This document shows, piece by piece, positions 42,646 through 51,336 of a DNA stretch of 64,000 bases. Made by a program: the position numbers and the translations under genes. The notes under the pieces are model-generated. The model was not told where the DNA came from and searched no databases. It was given only the letters and a program-made list of their open reading frames with translations. Within the stretch, counting starts at the first letter, position 1; every line of letters starts with the position of its first letter. The DNA is from Propionibacteriaceae bacterium ZF39 (GTDB lineage Bacteria; Actinomycetota; Actinomycetes; Propionibacteriales; Propionibacteriaceae). The stretch spans positions 248,001-312,000 of the forward strand of contig CP154795.1 in the NCBI GenBank assembly GCA_039565995.1. Direction: 5' to 3'.

Positions 42646-42718
42646 CTCCCAATTGTCACTGCTGACCAAGATCATCGGGATTGTTCGGTTGGCCTCCATA
42701 TGGAGTGACATCTGGGAG
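42646..42718. repeat. 73-bp palindromic element, copy 1
   Basis: Starts CTCCCAATTGTCACT and ends GTGACATCTGGGAG, so the ends pair at 12 of 14 positions. The left half, including CCAAGATCATCGGGATT, matches 60044-60116 almost base for base; the right half has diverged. Same total length, 73 bp, and same place, just after a stop codon. Confidence 0.75.
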
Positions 42719-42744
42719 GGCAAAGGGAGCACTAGGCTCGGACC

Positions 42745-43287
42745 ATGTCCGACAAGCAGGAACTCGTCCGTCACATCACCGACCTCGCCATCGTGCGCCA
42801 GAAGGTGATCCTGTCGTCCGGCCGGGAGGCCGACTACTACATCGACATGAGGCGGGTGACGCTCGACGGCGTCGCGGCGCCCCTGGTCGGGCGGGTCATG
42901 CGCGAGTTGGTCGCCGACCTCGACTTCGATGCCGTCGGCGGGCTGACCCTGGGTGCCGATCCGGTGGCCACCGCGATGCTGCATGCGGCCGCTGCGGCGG
43001 GTGAGCGGCTCGACGCGTTCGTCGTGCGCAAGGCCGAGAAGGCCCACGGCCTGCAGCGCCGGATCGAGGGCACCGATGTGGCGGGACGCCGCGTGCTCGT
43101 CGTCGAGGACACCTCCACCACCGGCGGCTCCGCGCTGACAGCTGTCGAGGCGGTCCGGGAGGCCGGCGGCGATGTGGTCGCGGTGGCGGTCGTGGCCGAT
43201 CGCAACACCGATGCCGCTCACGCAGTCGCCGATGCGGGCCTCGAATACCGCTTCGCCGTCAGCGCCGAGGACCTCGGTCTCGCATAG
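42745..43287 (+). CDS. pyrE: Orotate phosphoribosyltransferase
   Basis: 180 residues. RQKVILSSGREADYYIDMRRVTLDG near 12-36 binds orotate, and the PRPP site is VLVVEDTSTTGGSALTAVEAVREAGGDVV (about 115-143). It converts orotate and PRPP into OMP in pyrimidine synthesis. It stands apart from other pyr genes, as is common in actinobacteria. Confidence 0.95.
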   Translation: MSDKQELVRHITDLAIVRQKVILSSGREADYYIDMRRVTLDGVAAPLVGRVMRELVADLDFDAVGGLTLGADPVATAMLHAAAAAGERLDAFVVRKAEKAHGLQRRIEGTDVAGRRVLVVEDTSTTGGSALTAVEAVREAGGDVVAVAVVADRNTDAAHAVADAGLEYRFAVSAEDLGLA

Positions 43288-43401
43288 TCCATCCTGCGAG
43301 TGACACCCTGTGCTCGACACCTCTCCGGCGCTAAGCTGCCAGCGCCCCCTCCCGGCGAGAGCCGGGGCGTGGACATGCAACAGTGGAGTTAAGGAGTCGG
43401 G

Positions 43402-44061
43402 GTGGCTTGGTGGTCCCGCAAGGCGAGCGCCGAAGATGACCCTCAGGGTCCCGCGGAACCAGATGACCACGTCGTCCTCTGGCAAGGCGAAGCGAGCCCT
43501 CCACCCGATGACCAGCCGCTTGCGCACGCGGGTGGTTCTCCTGTCGAGGATGCTTCCTCGTGGTCTCCGTTCCGGCGGCCCGGCGACGTTCAGGAGAGCG
43601 CGACCGACAACGCCGATGGGCAATCCCAAGTTTCCCCCGGTCCGGCCCCCGACGCGGCCGACTCCCACTCAGCAGCGAAAAGGACACCCAGCATGACTCA
43701 GCTCGACCAGGCCATCTCTGATCTGCTCTCGATCGAAGGCGCCACCGGTGCCGCCATCGTCGATCTCGGCAGCGGCATGGCCCTCGCCCACGGTGGCAAT
43801 CCGGGTTTCAGCCTCGAGGTTGCGGCAGCCGGCAACAGCAATGTGGTCCGCGCCAAGCTCAACACCATGCGTGACCTGGGTATCCAGGATCAGATCGACG
43901 ACGTTCTCATCACGCTGGGCCAGCAGTATCACCTGATCAACGTCCTCAAGGATGAGGCCAACAAGGGTCTGTTCCTCTATCTGACGCTCAACCGGGCCAA
44001 CGCCAACCTGGCCCTGGCCCGCCACAAGCTCGGCGTCGTGGCTCGCAACGTTCGGGTCTGA
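43402..44061 (+). CDS. Roadblock/LC7-like domain protein with a disordered N-terminal half
   Basis: 219 residues from GTG 43402, with AAGGAG in front. The first 95 residues are Pro/Ser/Asp-rich and probably disordered. The rest reads as a roadblock fold: LDQAISDLLSIEGATGAAIVDLGSGMALAHGG, SNVVRAKLNTMRDLGIQDQIDDVLITLGQQYHLINVL and GLFLYLTLNRANANLALARHKL. Proteins of this kind regulate small Ras-like GTPases (MglB) or act as scaffolds. No GTPase gene is adjacent. An internal ATG 43693 would give just the domain. Confidence 0.75.
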   Translation: MAWWSRKASAEDDPQGPAEPDDHVVLWQGEASPPPDDQPLAHAGGSPVEDASSWSPFRRPGDVQESATDNADGQSQVSPGPAPDAADSHSAAKRTPSMTQLDQAISDLLSIEGATGAAIVDLGSGMALAHGGNPGFSLEVAAAGNSNVVRAKLNTMRDLGIQDQIDDVLITLGQQYHLINVLKDEANKGLFLYLTLNRANANLALARHKLGVVARNVRV

Positions 44062-44080
44062 TGTGACTGACTGATTCCGT

Positions 44081-44100
44081 GCCCCGCAGATGTGCGGGGC
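44081..44100. terminator. Short hairpin after the roadblock gene
   Basis: GCCCCGCA, 4-base loop, TGCGGGGC, 19 bp after the stop. No U-tract follows. It also lies at the 3' end of the convergent ABC ATPase gene. Confidence 0.5.
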
Positions 44101-44136
44101 GCGGATCGAGCGTTCGTGTCGGCGTGAGGGGACTCC

Positions 44137-45627
44137 TCACAACGCCGCGCGGGCGCTCATTGCAATTGCGATCTCGTCCTCGTCCAGGTCCCCCGCCGGG
44201 GCGATCCTGACGATGCGACCATCGCGCACCATCGCGATCCGGTCACACCACTCCAGCAGTTCGGTGGTGTTCGAGGTCAGCAGGATGGCGCTCTTGCCCT
44301 TGGCGGTGTGCTCGGCGAGCGTCTTGAAGATGCGGCGTCGGGCCCCGACGTCCAGGCCCCGTGTCGGCTCGTTCAGGATGATGAGTTCGCGGTCCTCGGT
44401 CATCCACTGATGCAGGGCGACTTTCTGCTTGTCGCCGCCGGAGAGGGTCTTCACCTCGGCCTGCAGGGACTTGGTGCGGATCCTGAGCTGCTGCAGGGTC
44501 TCGATGACCTCGCGGAGGGCCGCAACCTCGGTGGCGAAATCAAGGTCGTCGCGCCATCCACCCGTCATCAGGCTGCGCGCGATCGATTCGGATTCGGTGA
44601 TGCCGAGTTCGTCCGCCTCATCCGAGAAGTAGGCGATGCCGAGCGCGGCCGCATCGGCCGGCGTCTGGATGGTCACGGGCTTGTTGTCGAACGTGAGGGT
44701 TCGCCAGGTCGCGGGGATCTCGCCGGCCACCGCGCCTACGATCTGATTCACCCCTGATCGGCGCGGACCGACCAGCCCCAGGACCTCGCCGCGGTGGACG
44801 CTCAGCGACACGTCCTCGAGCGGCTCGGCGGACAGTCCGTCGACTTCCAGCAGGACTTCCGGACGAACATGTCCCTCGCGCGAGGCGCTCTCCTGATATC
44901 GCTGCGAGAGCATGGCGTCGGCGATGTGATCCGGAGTGATGTCGTCCGCATTGAACTCTTTGGAGACCCGGCCGCCGACGAGCACCGCGATTCGGTCGGC
45001 CACCGAAATGACCTCACGGAGACGGTGGGAGATATAGATGACGCTGCGGCCCTGGCGGGTCAGCCGGGTCGTGATGAAGTGGAGATCCTGCGCTTCCCGG
45101 ACGTTGAACGTCGCCCCGACCTCGTCCATGATGACGAGCTGCGCGTCCTCGGCCAGCACGCGGGCCGCCTCGGCGAGTCCGAGTTCGGATCGATGCATAT
45201 CGCCCACCCGGGCGTCCGGGTTCAGGGTGATTCCCACATCCCGCAGGAGGTGCTGGGCCTGCCGCCGCAGCTGCTCGTGGGGCAGTCCCGCCATCGGCCC
45301 GCTGCGGAAGATCGCCTGGGCCAGGGTGAGGTTGGGGTCGATGCGGAAATCCTGACGGATCAGGCGGATGCCCTGGGTGCGGGCGTGATCATGGTCCAGG
45401 GCCGTATAGGCCTCGCCGCCCAGAAACATCTCGCCAGCGTCGGACGGATAGTCGCCCGCAATGATGCTCATCAGCGTGGACTTGCCGACCCCGTTCTCGC
45501 CGACGAGGCCCACGACCTCACCGGCTTTCACGTCGAGGTGCACACCCTGCAGGACCCGGTGGCCGTTGTGGCTCTTCTCCACCCCATCGATACGAAGCAG
45601 AATGGGCGTTTCGGTGCTTGTCGCCAT
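44137..45627 (-). CDS. Sugar-type ABC transporter ATPase with two ATP-binding domains (RbsA/MglA-like)
   Basis: 496 residues from ATG 45627, 6 bp after an AGGGGG site. Domain 1 has Walker A GLVGENGVGKSTLM near 38 and Walker B LVIMDEVG; its signature is poor (MHRSELGLAEAARV in place of LSGGQ). Domain 2 has a degenerate Walker A (GLVGPRRSGVNQIVG, no Lys), as usual in the family, a normal signature LSGGDKQKVALHQW and Walker B LIILNEPTRGLDVGARR. Such proteins drive import of ribose, galactose or nucleosides with a membrane protein and a binding protein, but neither lies nearby. It may serve a permease elsewhere. Divergent from lemA. Confidence 0.88.
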   Translation of the reverse strand: MATSTETPILLRIDGVEKSHNGHRVLQGVHLDVKAGEVVGLVGENGVGKSTLMSIIAGDYPSDAGEMFLGGEAYTALDHDHARTQGIRLIRQDFRIDPNLTLAQAIFRSGPMAGLPHEQLRRQAQHLLRDVGITLNPDARVGDMHRSELGLAEAARVLAEDAQLVIMDEVGATFNVREAQDLHFITTRLTRQGRSVIYISHRLREVISVADRIAVLVGGRVSKEFNADDITPDHIADAMLSQRYQESASREGHVRPEVLLEVDGLSAEPLEDVSLSVHRGEVLGLVGPRRSGVNQIVGAVAGEIPATWRTLTFDNKPVTIQTPADAAALGIAYFSDEADELGITESESIARSLMTGGWRDDLDFATEVAALREVIETLQQLRIRTKSLQAEVKTLSGGDKQKVALHQWMTEDRELIILNEPTRGLDVGARRRIFKTLAEHTAKGKSAILLTSNTTELLEWCDRIAMVRDGRIVRIAPAGDLDEDEIAIAMSARAAL

Positions 45628-45774
45628 CCGCATCCCCCTGTTGATGTGGTAGGTGGCCGTCTGGGAGCATCCTGCCACCACGAAGTGGAATGAAGCCAAA
45701 GCCGGTGCAGAGGCTGGACAGGTTCGTCCCTGTTCTAGGATCGAACCCAACTTCACCTTCAGACGGAGCGAGAC

Positions 45775-46635
45775 GTGGACATTGCCCTGATCATCCTGAT
45801 CGTCGTACTCATCCTGCTGGTCGTGGCCGGCGTGGCGGTGGTGAGCATGTACAACAACTTCGTCCGTCAGCGCAACATGATCCAGGAGTCCTGGCGCCAG
45901 GTGGATGTCGAACTGAATCGGCGTTATGAGCTGATCCCCAACCTGGTGGAAACCGTGCGGGCGTACGCGGCGCACGAGCGCAACACGCTCGAGGACATCA
46001 CCCGCCTGCGCAACCAGGCGGCCGCGGTCGCGCAGCAGGAAGGCGCGATGCCGTCCGAGCAGCGTGCCCGCACCGAAGAAGCCCTGTCGGGCGCGGTGCA
46101 CAATCTGCTCGTGTCCGTGGAGGCCTATCCCGATCTGAAGTCGAACCAGAACTTCCTGCACCTGCAGAAAGAACTGAGCGAGACCGAGGACCGCATCGCC
46201 GCCGGACGCCGGTTCTACAATGCGAATGTGCGGGAATACAACACCAAGATCGACTCCGTGCCGACCAACCTGATCGCCGGTGCGTTCAAGTTCGAGAAGG
46301 CGACCTATTTCGAGGTCAACGACCCCGCTGTGCGTCAGGCCCCCGACGTCAACTTCGGCGAGATCGCCTATCGCGGGCAGGAAACCCAGGCCCCGCCGCA
46401 GCGCCAGGAGGACCGCTCCGAGCCGGGTCAGCCCGCCCTGGGTGCCGGTGGCCAACAGCAGCCCTATGGCCAGCAGCAATATGGCCAGCAGGGTGGCTAT
46501 CAGCAGCAGCCCGCATATGAGCAGCAGCAATATCAGCAGCCCGGCCAGCAGCAGCCGGGGCAGCAGTGGCCCCAGCAGGGCCAGCCCCCGCAGCAGGGTG
46601 GCTATGAGGCTCCAGGAGAGTGGCGCCAGTCCTGA
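45775..46635 (+). CDS. LemA family membrane protein with a Gln-rich tail
   Basis: 286 residues from GTG 45775. One membrane segment (IALIILIVVLILLVVAGVAVV, residues 2-22). The LemA domain follows over about 25-185: NFVRQRNMIQESWRQVDVELNRRYELIPNLVETVRAYA and ETEDRIAAGRRFYNANVREYNTKIDSVPTNLIAGAFKFEKATYFE. The last 90 residues are unusual: repeats of QQQ, GQQQYGQQ and PGQQQ, low complexity, no known fold. LemA proteins are linked to Htp/M48 proteases and membrane phospholipid functions. Followed by a strong terminator. Confidence 0.9.
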   Translation: MDIALIILIVVLILLVVAGVAVVSMYNNFVRQRNMIQESWRQVDVELNRRYELIPNLVETVRAYAAHERNTLEDITRLRNQAAAVAQQEGAMPSEQRARTEEALSGAVHNLLVSVEAYPDLKSNQNFLHLQKELSETEDRIAAGRRFYNANVREYNTKIDSVPTNLIAGAFKFEKATYFEVNDPAVRQAPDVNFGEIAYRGQETQAPPQRQEDRSEPGQPALGAGGQQQPYGQQQYGQQGGYQQQPAYEQQQYQQPGQQQPGQQWPQQGQPPQQGGYEAPGEWRQS

Positions 46636-46649
46636 AAACGTACGCCCGG

Positions 46650-46684
46650 CCCCGCGCGACAGAGATTTCCTTCGTCGCGCGGGG
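46650..46684. terminator. Rho-independent terminator after lemA
   Basis: CCCCGCGCGAC (46650-46660), 13-base loop, GTCGCGCGGGG (46674-46684), then TTTT. Confidence 0.85.
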
Positions 46685-46767
46685 TTTTGCTGTTTCCGGG
46701 CCCGGTCGCAGTACTACTGTTTTTTCATCACCGCCCGGTCAGGGCGGACGCACCGAAAGGGATTGAC

Positions 46768-47097
46768 ATGGCGACTGACTGGGCTGCCGACGTCAAGAAG
46801 CACGCGGACAAGATCGACGAAGAAGCCGTTGCCGGGGTGATCGGCCACTGTGGCATCGCCCTGCAGAGCGCTGACGCCTCGCAGGTCTCGTTCGGCGACA
46901 AGGCCGAGACCGACCGCGTCAAGAAGAACTTCGTCATGAAGAAGCTGGGCATCACCGATGAGGCCGCGGCGGATGAGGCCATCGCCGCTGTCGGCGCCAA
47001 GCTCAAGGGCGCGACGCGTCGCTATCGCCCGACCGTTTACTACTTGCTCGCCGATCACTTCGGCAAGCTCGACCTGTTCCACAAGAAGGGCAGCTGA
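46768..47097 (+). CDS. DUF2853 family protein
   Basis: 109 residues. The start has GAAAGGGA upstream. Sequence marks: WAADVKKHADKIDEEAVAGVIGHCGIALQSADASQVSF, ETDRVKKNFVMKKLGI and RRYRPTVYYLLADHFGKLDLF, which fit the small helical DUF2853 family; function unknown. Followed by a strong terminator that also serves the convergent DedA gene. Confidence 0.85.
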   Translation: MATDWAADVKKHADKIDEEAVAGVIGHCGIALQSADASQVSFGDKAETDRVKKNFVMKKLGITDEAAADEAIAAVGAKLKGATRRYRPTVYYLLADHFGKLDLFHKKGS

Positions 47098-47137
47098 CCC
47101 CTCGGAAACCGACCCGGTTGATCCCAAAAACAAAAAA

Positions 47138-47165
47138 CAGGGCCCCACCGAATGGTGGGGCCCTG
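47138..47165. terminator. Bidirectional terminator
   Basis: CAGGGCCCCACC (47138-47149), loop GAAT, GGTGGGGCCCTG (47154-47165). The A-rich run before it (47126-47137) and the T-rich run after make it a terminator in both directions. Confidence 0.9.
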
Positions 47166-47188
47166 TTGTGTTGGTGCTGGAGATCGGA

Positions 47189-47914
47189 TCAGGCGCTGGC
47201 CTCGACCTTGGATTCGGCGGCCTTGGCGCGGCGGGCCATGACATATTCGAAGACCATCGGCAGGATCGACACGAAGACGATCAGCAGGATGGCGATCTCA
47301 AGGTTGTTTCGAACTGCGTCAATCTGTCCGAGGAAGAAGCCCAAGGTTGTAACACCCCACGCCCACAGCACGCCACCGATGGCCGTCCAGGTGATGAACG
47401 TCTTGAAGTCCATCTTGGCGACACCGGCGACCAGGGTCACGAAGGTCCGGACCATCGGCACGAAGCGCGCGATGACGAGGGCCTTCGGGCCGTACTTCTC
47501 GAAGAATCCATGAGTCTTCTCGACATAGACGGGGTCGAAGACCTTGCCCATGAAGCCCTTGCGTGGCTTGAACAGGGGCGGGCCGATGAGTCGGCCGAGG
47601 AAGTAGCCGGAGATATTGCCTAGGATCGCAGCGACCGTCAGCACGGTGCAGCAGAAGATCAACGTCGCGACATCGGATCCGAAGTAGTGGATGACCGGCG
47701 CGGCTCCCGCGACAACCGGCACCTTGATAAACAAGCCGACGGTGAAGAGCAGTGAGTCGCCCGGCAGGAGCGAGAACAGCCCACATTCGGCAAAGACGAT
47801 CAAGGCAACAACCCAGAGTGCCCAGGGTCCTGCGGACTGGATGATGTTTCCAGGGTCCAAGAAATCCGGGAGAAGCATCGGTGTCATGGCGGCGGTCTGC
47901 ATTATCTCTAGCAC
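47189..47914 (-). CDS. DedA family membrane protein
   Basis: 241 residues with about six hydrophobic stretches. Family marks are FAECGLFSLLPGDSLLF (about 41-57, with the conserved Glu and PGD), GNISGYFLGRLIGPPLF, and FFEKYGPKALVIARFVPMVRTFVTLVAGVAKMDFKTF (about 138-174, conserved ARFxPxxR). DedA proteins are lipid-carrier flippase candidates (undecaprenyl phosphate recycling) in the cytoplasmic membrane. Divergent from the trmH-like gene. Confidence 0.9.
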   Translation of the reverse strand: MLEIMQTAAMTPMLLPDFLDPGNIIQSAGPWALWVVALIVFAECGLFSLLPGDSLLFTVGLFIKVPVVAGAAPVIHYFGSDVATLIFCCTVLTVAAILGNISGYFLGRLIGPPLFKPRKGFMGKVFDPVYVEKTHGFFEKYGPKALVIARFVPMVRTFVTLVAGVAKMDFKTFITWTAIGGVLWAWGVTTLGFFLGQIDAVRNNLEIAILLIVFVSILPMVFEYVMARRAKAAESKVEASA

Positions 47915-47937
47915 TCGTCAACGATAACGTCCGGATT

Positions 47938-48612
47938 GTGGAATCCCCGTCTGTTGTTCCGTCCGTCGGCTCGCTTTCCGGGCCCGAAACCTCGCCTGCC
48001 GTGGAGGTCGGACCCGGAGTCGGACCCCACCCCCGACCGTGGCCCGATGATCCTCGCCTCGACGTCGGACTGCTGGCCGAGGGGGACCGGCGCAACGTGG
48101 TGGACCGCTTCCGCTATTGGTCGGTCGAGGCGATCGTCGAGGAACTGGACCGCAGCCGCGTACCCCTCCGGGTCGCCATCGAGAACTGGGAGCACGACTT
48201 CAACATCGGCTCGATCGTGCGGACGGCCAATGCCTTCAATGTGGCCGGGATCCACATCATCGGGCGCCGCCGCTGGAACCGGCGCGGGGCGATGGTCACC
48301 GATCGCTATCTGCACGTCCATCACCATCCGGATGCGGAGCACTTCCGCGCCGCGATGGCCGACCTGGAGTGCCGGGTCGTGGGGGTCGACAACCTGCCCG
48401 GGTCGGTGCCGATCGAGACGACCAGGCTGCCGGCGCGGTGTTGCCTGGTGTTCGGCTCGGAGTCGTTGGGGCTGTCGCCGGAACTGGTCAACGCCTGTGA
48501 ACGGCTGGTCGCCATCCGGCAGGACGGCTCTACTCGGTCGATGAATGCGGGTGCGGCAGCGGCCATCGCCATGTATTCCTGGCGCCGCGACCAGCAGCCC
48601 CCGAACGCCTGA
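47938..48612 (+). CDS. TrmH/SpoU-family RNA 2'-O-methyltransferase
   Basis: 224 residues from GTG 47938; an earlier in-frame start (47881) would overlap the divergent dedA gene. Disordered N-terminal 35 residues, then the SPOUT domain: LRVAIENWEHDFNIGSIVRTANAFNVAGIHIIG (motif 1, the NxGSIVRTA), LVFGSESLGLS (motif 2) and IRQDGSTRSMNAGAAAAIAMYSW (motif 3, the knot). It methylates tRNA or rRNA ribose; the exact nucleotide cannot be told. A -10-like GATAAC just ahead and no binding site suggest a leaderless message. Confidence 0.9.
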   Translation: MESPSVVPSVGSLSGPETSPAVEVGPGVGPHPRPWPDDPRLDVGLLAEGDRRNVVDRFRYWSVEAIVEELDRSRVPLRVAIENWEHDFNIGSIVRTANAFNVAGIHIIGRRRWNRRGAMVTDRYLHVHHHPDAEHFRAAMADLECRVVGVDNLPGSVPIETTRLPARCCLVFGSESLGLSPELVNACERLVAIRQDGSTRSMNAGAAAAIAMYSWRRDQQPPNA

Positions 48613-48702
48613 ACGGGGGAATCCGGGATGAGGCGGCCTTAACCGCCCGAACTGGTCTGATAACTGGTATGAATGGTGTCCTAGCCGAGACAGGAGCAGG
48701 GC

Positions 48703-49449
48703 GTGGACGCGCACGACCACCCGACCGATTATTCTTCCGTTCTCCTGACGACCAAGCGGGCTCGCGTACGCCATCTCCTCGAAACCCAGGTCATCTGCGA
48801 CCTCCGGCCGGGGGAGGCGATTCCGTCGGAGCGGGAATTGGTACGCCGGCTGGAAGTCTCCCGCGTCACCGTTCGCCACGCGATCGAGGACCTGGTCGCC
48901 GAGGGCCGGCTGGAGAAGTCCCACGGTCGCGGCACCTTCGTGACCGGTCCGCGCATCGAGTCACGACTTCACCTGATGTCGTTCTCGCGCGAGATGCGGG
49001 CCCGTGGGCTCGAGCCGCAGACCCGCGTACTCGATGCCTGTGAGGTGCCCGCCGTGGTGACGGTGGCGGAGCGGCTGGGGTTGGAGGCGGGTACGCCTGT
49101 TGTGCGCGTCGAGCGACTCCGCTTGGCCGACGGCAATCCGATGGCCCACGAGACGGGGTTCTATCCGGCGGCGAGCTTCCCCGGCCTGCTCGAGCTCGAC
49201 CTGAGCAGCCTGTATGACATTTTCGCCCGTCACTATGGCAAGCGGGTGACCTCGGGGGAGCAGGAGATCCGGGCCGAAGCGGCCGATACGGCGCAGGCGA
49301 ACGTGCTCGGCATTCCGCGGCGCGCACCGCTGCTGGTGCAGGAGCGCGTGACCTTTGCCGGCAAGGAAACGATCGAGTTTGCCACTTCGCACTATCGCGG
49401 CGATCGCTATCGCCTGCAGATGGACCTCACGCCCAGCGGCAGCCGTTAG
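48703..49449 (+). CDS. GntR/HutC family regulator with UTRA domain
   Basis: 248 residues from GTG 48703. Winged helix at about 20-80 (VICDLRPGEAIPSERELVRRLEVSRVTVRHAIEDLVAEGRLEKSHGRGTFV), then a UTRA ligand domain (about 95-240) with TRVLDACEVPAVVTVAERLGLEAG, GFYPAASFPGLLELDLSSLY and FATSHYRGDRYRLQMDL. UTRA proteins respond to sugar phosphates such as GlcNAc-6-P. The target is not obvious: the next gene is a small membrane protein. Confidence 0.9.
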   Translation: MDAHDHPTDYSSVLLTTKRARVRHLLETQVICDLRPGEAIPSERELVRRLEVSRVTVRHAIEDLVAEGRLEKSHGRGTFVTGPRIESRLHLMSFSREMRARGLEPQTRVLDACEVPAVVTVAERLGLEAGTPVVRVERLRLADGNPMAHETGFYPAASFPGLLELDLSSLYDIFARHYGKRVTSGEQEIRAEAADTAQANVLGIPRRAPLLVQERVTFAGKETIEFATSHYRGDRYRLQMDLTPSGSR

Positions 49450-49480
49450 GGACGGACAGGTCCGCGCATAGACTGCCTGC

Positions 49481-50017
49481 GTGCAGGAGCTGCCCGTTCT
49501 CTATGACCGCTCCGCGCTGGAGGAGAAGGTCGCGGCCCAGAGAAGCCGGGTGACCTTCGGCTTCGTCAGCGCGGGGATCTCTGTGGTGCTGCTGGTGGCC
49601 GTCGTGCTGTGGAACCAGTTCGGTCGAACCGGTGAGCCGAGCATGGTGTGGGCGATGATCCAGTGGGTGTTGGTCTGGGCAGCCGTGTCGGGGGTCGTCA
49701 TCCTGGGCTTCAACATCGTGTGGCTCACGCGACTTCGCGCAGGGGTGCGCCAGGTCGGCGAGGGGCTCGCATTCCTGATGTCGGGGCGGGGCATCCATCA
49801 CGCCAACGGAACCCTCGCCTGGCCCGAGATCACGTCGCTGGTCGCAGCCAAGGGCAAGGTCGGGCAGGGGCATCAGTTGCGGATCGAAGGTGCCGACGGG
49901 TCGAGTGTCGTGTTTCCGCTCGAAGGACTGGGGCTGCTGCCGGGGACACTCGATGCGGCGACTCGGGCCTATTCCTCGGGGCATCACGCGGTTGATCTGA
50001 GCGCTCTGAAAGCGTGA
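49481..50017 (+). CDS. Hypothetical membrane protein with two helices and a PH-like tail
   Basis: 178 residues from GTG 49481. Two membrane segments at about 25-45 and 60-85. The C-terminal part (FLMSGRGIHHANGTLAWPEITSLVAAKG, then LRIEGADGSSVVFPLEGLGLLPGTLDAATRAYS) has the beta-strand and final-helix look of bacterial PH-like (YdbS/DUF304-type) domains; this is an inference. It is transcribed with, or just after, the GntR gene (31 bp gap) and precedes the aldolase gene. Confidence 0.65.
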   Translation: MQELPVLYDRSALEEKVAAQRSRVTFGFVSAGISVVLLVAVVLWNQFGRTGEPSMVWAMIQWVLVWAAVSGVVILGFNIVWLTRLRAGVRQVGEGLAFLMSGRGIHHANGTLAWPEITSLVAAKGKVGQGHQLRIEGADGSSVVFPLEGLGLLPGTLDAATRAYSSGHHAVDLSALKA

Positions 50018-50130
50018 CCGAATCCGTCGGGCGAGGGCGTAGATCGAGATTTCCCACCCCGGCCACGAGGACGCCGACCCCATGAAAGGATGGTCGCGAA
50101 CCGTGTCCGCGAGCACAGAGGGAGCACGAC

Positions 50131-51165
50131 ATGCCCATTGCCACACCTGAGATCTATGCCGAGATGCTGGATCGCGCGAAGGAGCAGGGATTCGCCTATC
50201 CGGCAATCAACATCTCCTCGTCCCAGACCCTGAATGCCGCGCTGGCAGGATTTGCCGAGGCCGGCTCCGACGGCATCATCCAGGTCTCGACCGGTGGCGC
50301 TGAATATCTCTCCGGCCCGACCGTCAAGAACATGGTCGCCGGCGCGACCGCGCTGGCCGAATATGCGCGGGTCGTCGCGGAGAAATATCCGATCAACATC
50401 GCCCTGCACACCGACCACTGCCCGAAGGACAAGCTCGACACCTTCGTCCGGCCGCTCATCGCCATCTCGCAGGAGCGCGTCAACAAGGGCCTCGACCCCC
50501 TGTTCCAGTCCCACATGTGGGACGGCTCGGCGTCGCCGCTGGATGAGAACCTCTCGATCGCCGGTGAGCTGATGGAGGCCTGCAAGTCGGCCAAGATCCT
50601 GCTCGAGGTCGAGATCGGCGTCGTCGGTGGCGAAGAGGACGGTGTCGCCCACGAGATCAACGACAAGCTCTATTCGACCCCCGAGGATGCCATCGCCACC
50701 GCGAAGGCGCTCGGTTATGGCGACCGTGGTTATTACATGACCGCGCTGACCTTCGGCAACGTGCACGGTGTCTACAAGCCCGGCAACGTCGTGCTGAAGC
50801 CCGAGGTGCTGAAGGCCGCGCAGGAAGCCGTCGTCAAGGAGTTCGGCCTGCCCGAGGGTTCCAAGCCGTTCCACCTGGTCTTCCACGGTGGCTCCGGCTC
50901 CTCGCCCGAGGAGATCGCCGAGGCGCTGAGCTATGGCGTGGTGAAGATGAACGTTGACACCGACACCCAATATGCGTTCACCCGCCCCGTCGTCACCCAC
51001 ATGATGCAGAACTATGACGGTGTGCTGAAGATCGACGGCGAGGTCGGCAACAAGAAGATGTATGACCCGCGTTCCTGGGGCAAGGCCGCCGAAGCCAACA
51101 TGGCCGCCCGCGTGCTCGAGGCCTGCCAGGACCTCAAGTCCGTCGGCACCACGCTGAAGGCCTGA
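50131..51165 (+). CDS. fba: Class II fructose-bisphosphate aldolase
   Basis: 344 residues, class IIA length. Zn and substrate sites are visible: ALHTDHCPKDKLDTFV (HTDH, near 90), LLEVEIGVVGGEEDG (Glu near 150), YYMTALTFGNVHGVYKPGNV (His near 210), LVFHGGSGS (HGGSG near 250) and KMNVDTDTQYAF. It cleaves fructose-1,6-bisphosphate in glycolysis and works in reverse in gluconeogenesis. A strong terminator follows 26 bp after the stop. Confidence 0.96.
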   Translation: MPIATPEIYAEMLDRAKEQGFAYPAINISSSQTLNAALAGFAEAGSDGIIQVSTGGAEYLSGPTVKNMVAGATALAEYARVVAEKYPINIALHTDHCPKDKLDTFVRPLIAISQERVNKGLDPLFQSHMWDGSASPLDENLSIAGELMEACKSAKILLEVEIGVVGGEEDGVAHEINDKLYSTPEDAIATAKALGYGDRGYYMTALTFGNVHGVYKPGNVVLKPEVLKAAQEAVVKEFGLPEGSKPFHLVFHGGSGSSPEEIAEALSYGVVKMNVDTDTQYAFTRPVVTHMMQNYDGVLKIDGEVGNKKMYDPRSWGKAAEANMAARVLEACQDLKSVGTTLKA

Positions 51166-51190
51166 CCTTCGGCGTACGCCAGGACAACGG

Positions 51191-51219
51191 AACCCCGCCC
51201 AGCGCTGCTGGGCGGGGTT
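51191..51219. terminator. Rho-independent terminator after fba
   Basis: AACCCCGCCCAGC (51191-51203), 3-base loop, GCTGGGCGGGGTT (51207-51219), then TTCC. Confidence 0.88.
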
Positions 51220-51336
51220 TTCCGTTGGGTCCGGAAATTGCACCTGGGCGTACAAATTTCGGCCCCACTGTCGCGGCCCGAAGAACGCCGAAGCGCCGGC
51301 CCCCTGTGGGGACCGGCGCTCGGTGCGTTGCCAGGC

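Noticed and set aside
45628-46530. Extension of the ABC ATPase frame upstream over lemA (797 codons in total)
   Set aside because: The upstream part is antisense to lemA, Leu/Gly-rich, without a domain; the ATPase starts at ATG 45627 after a clear binding site.
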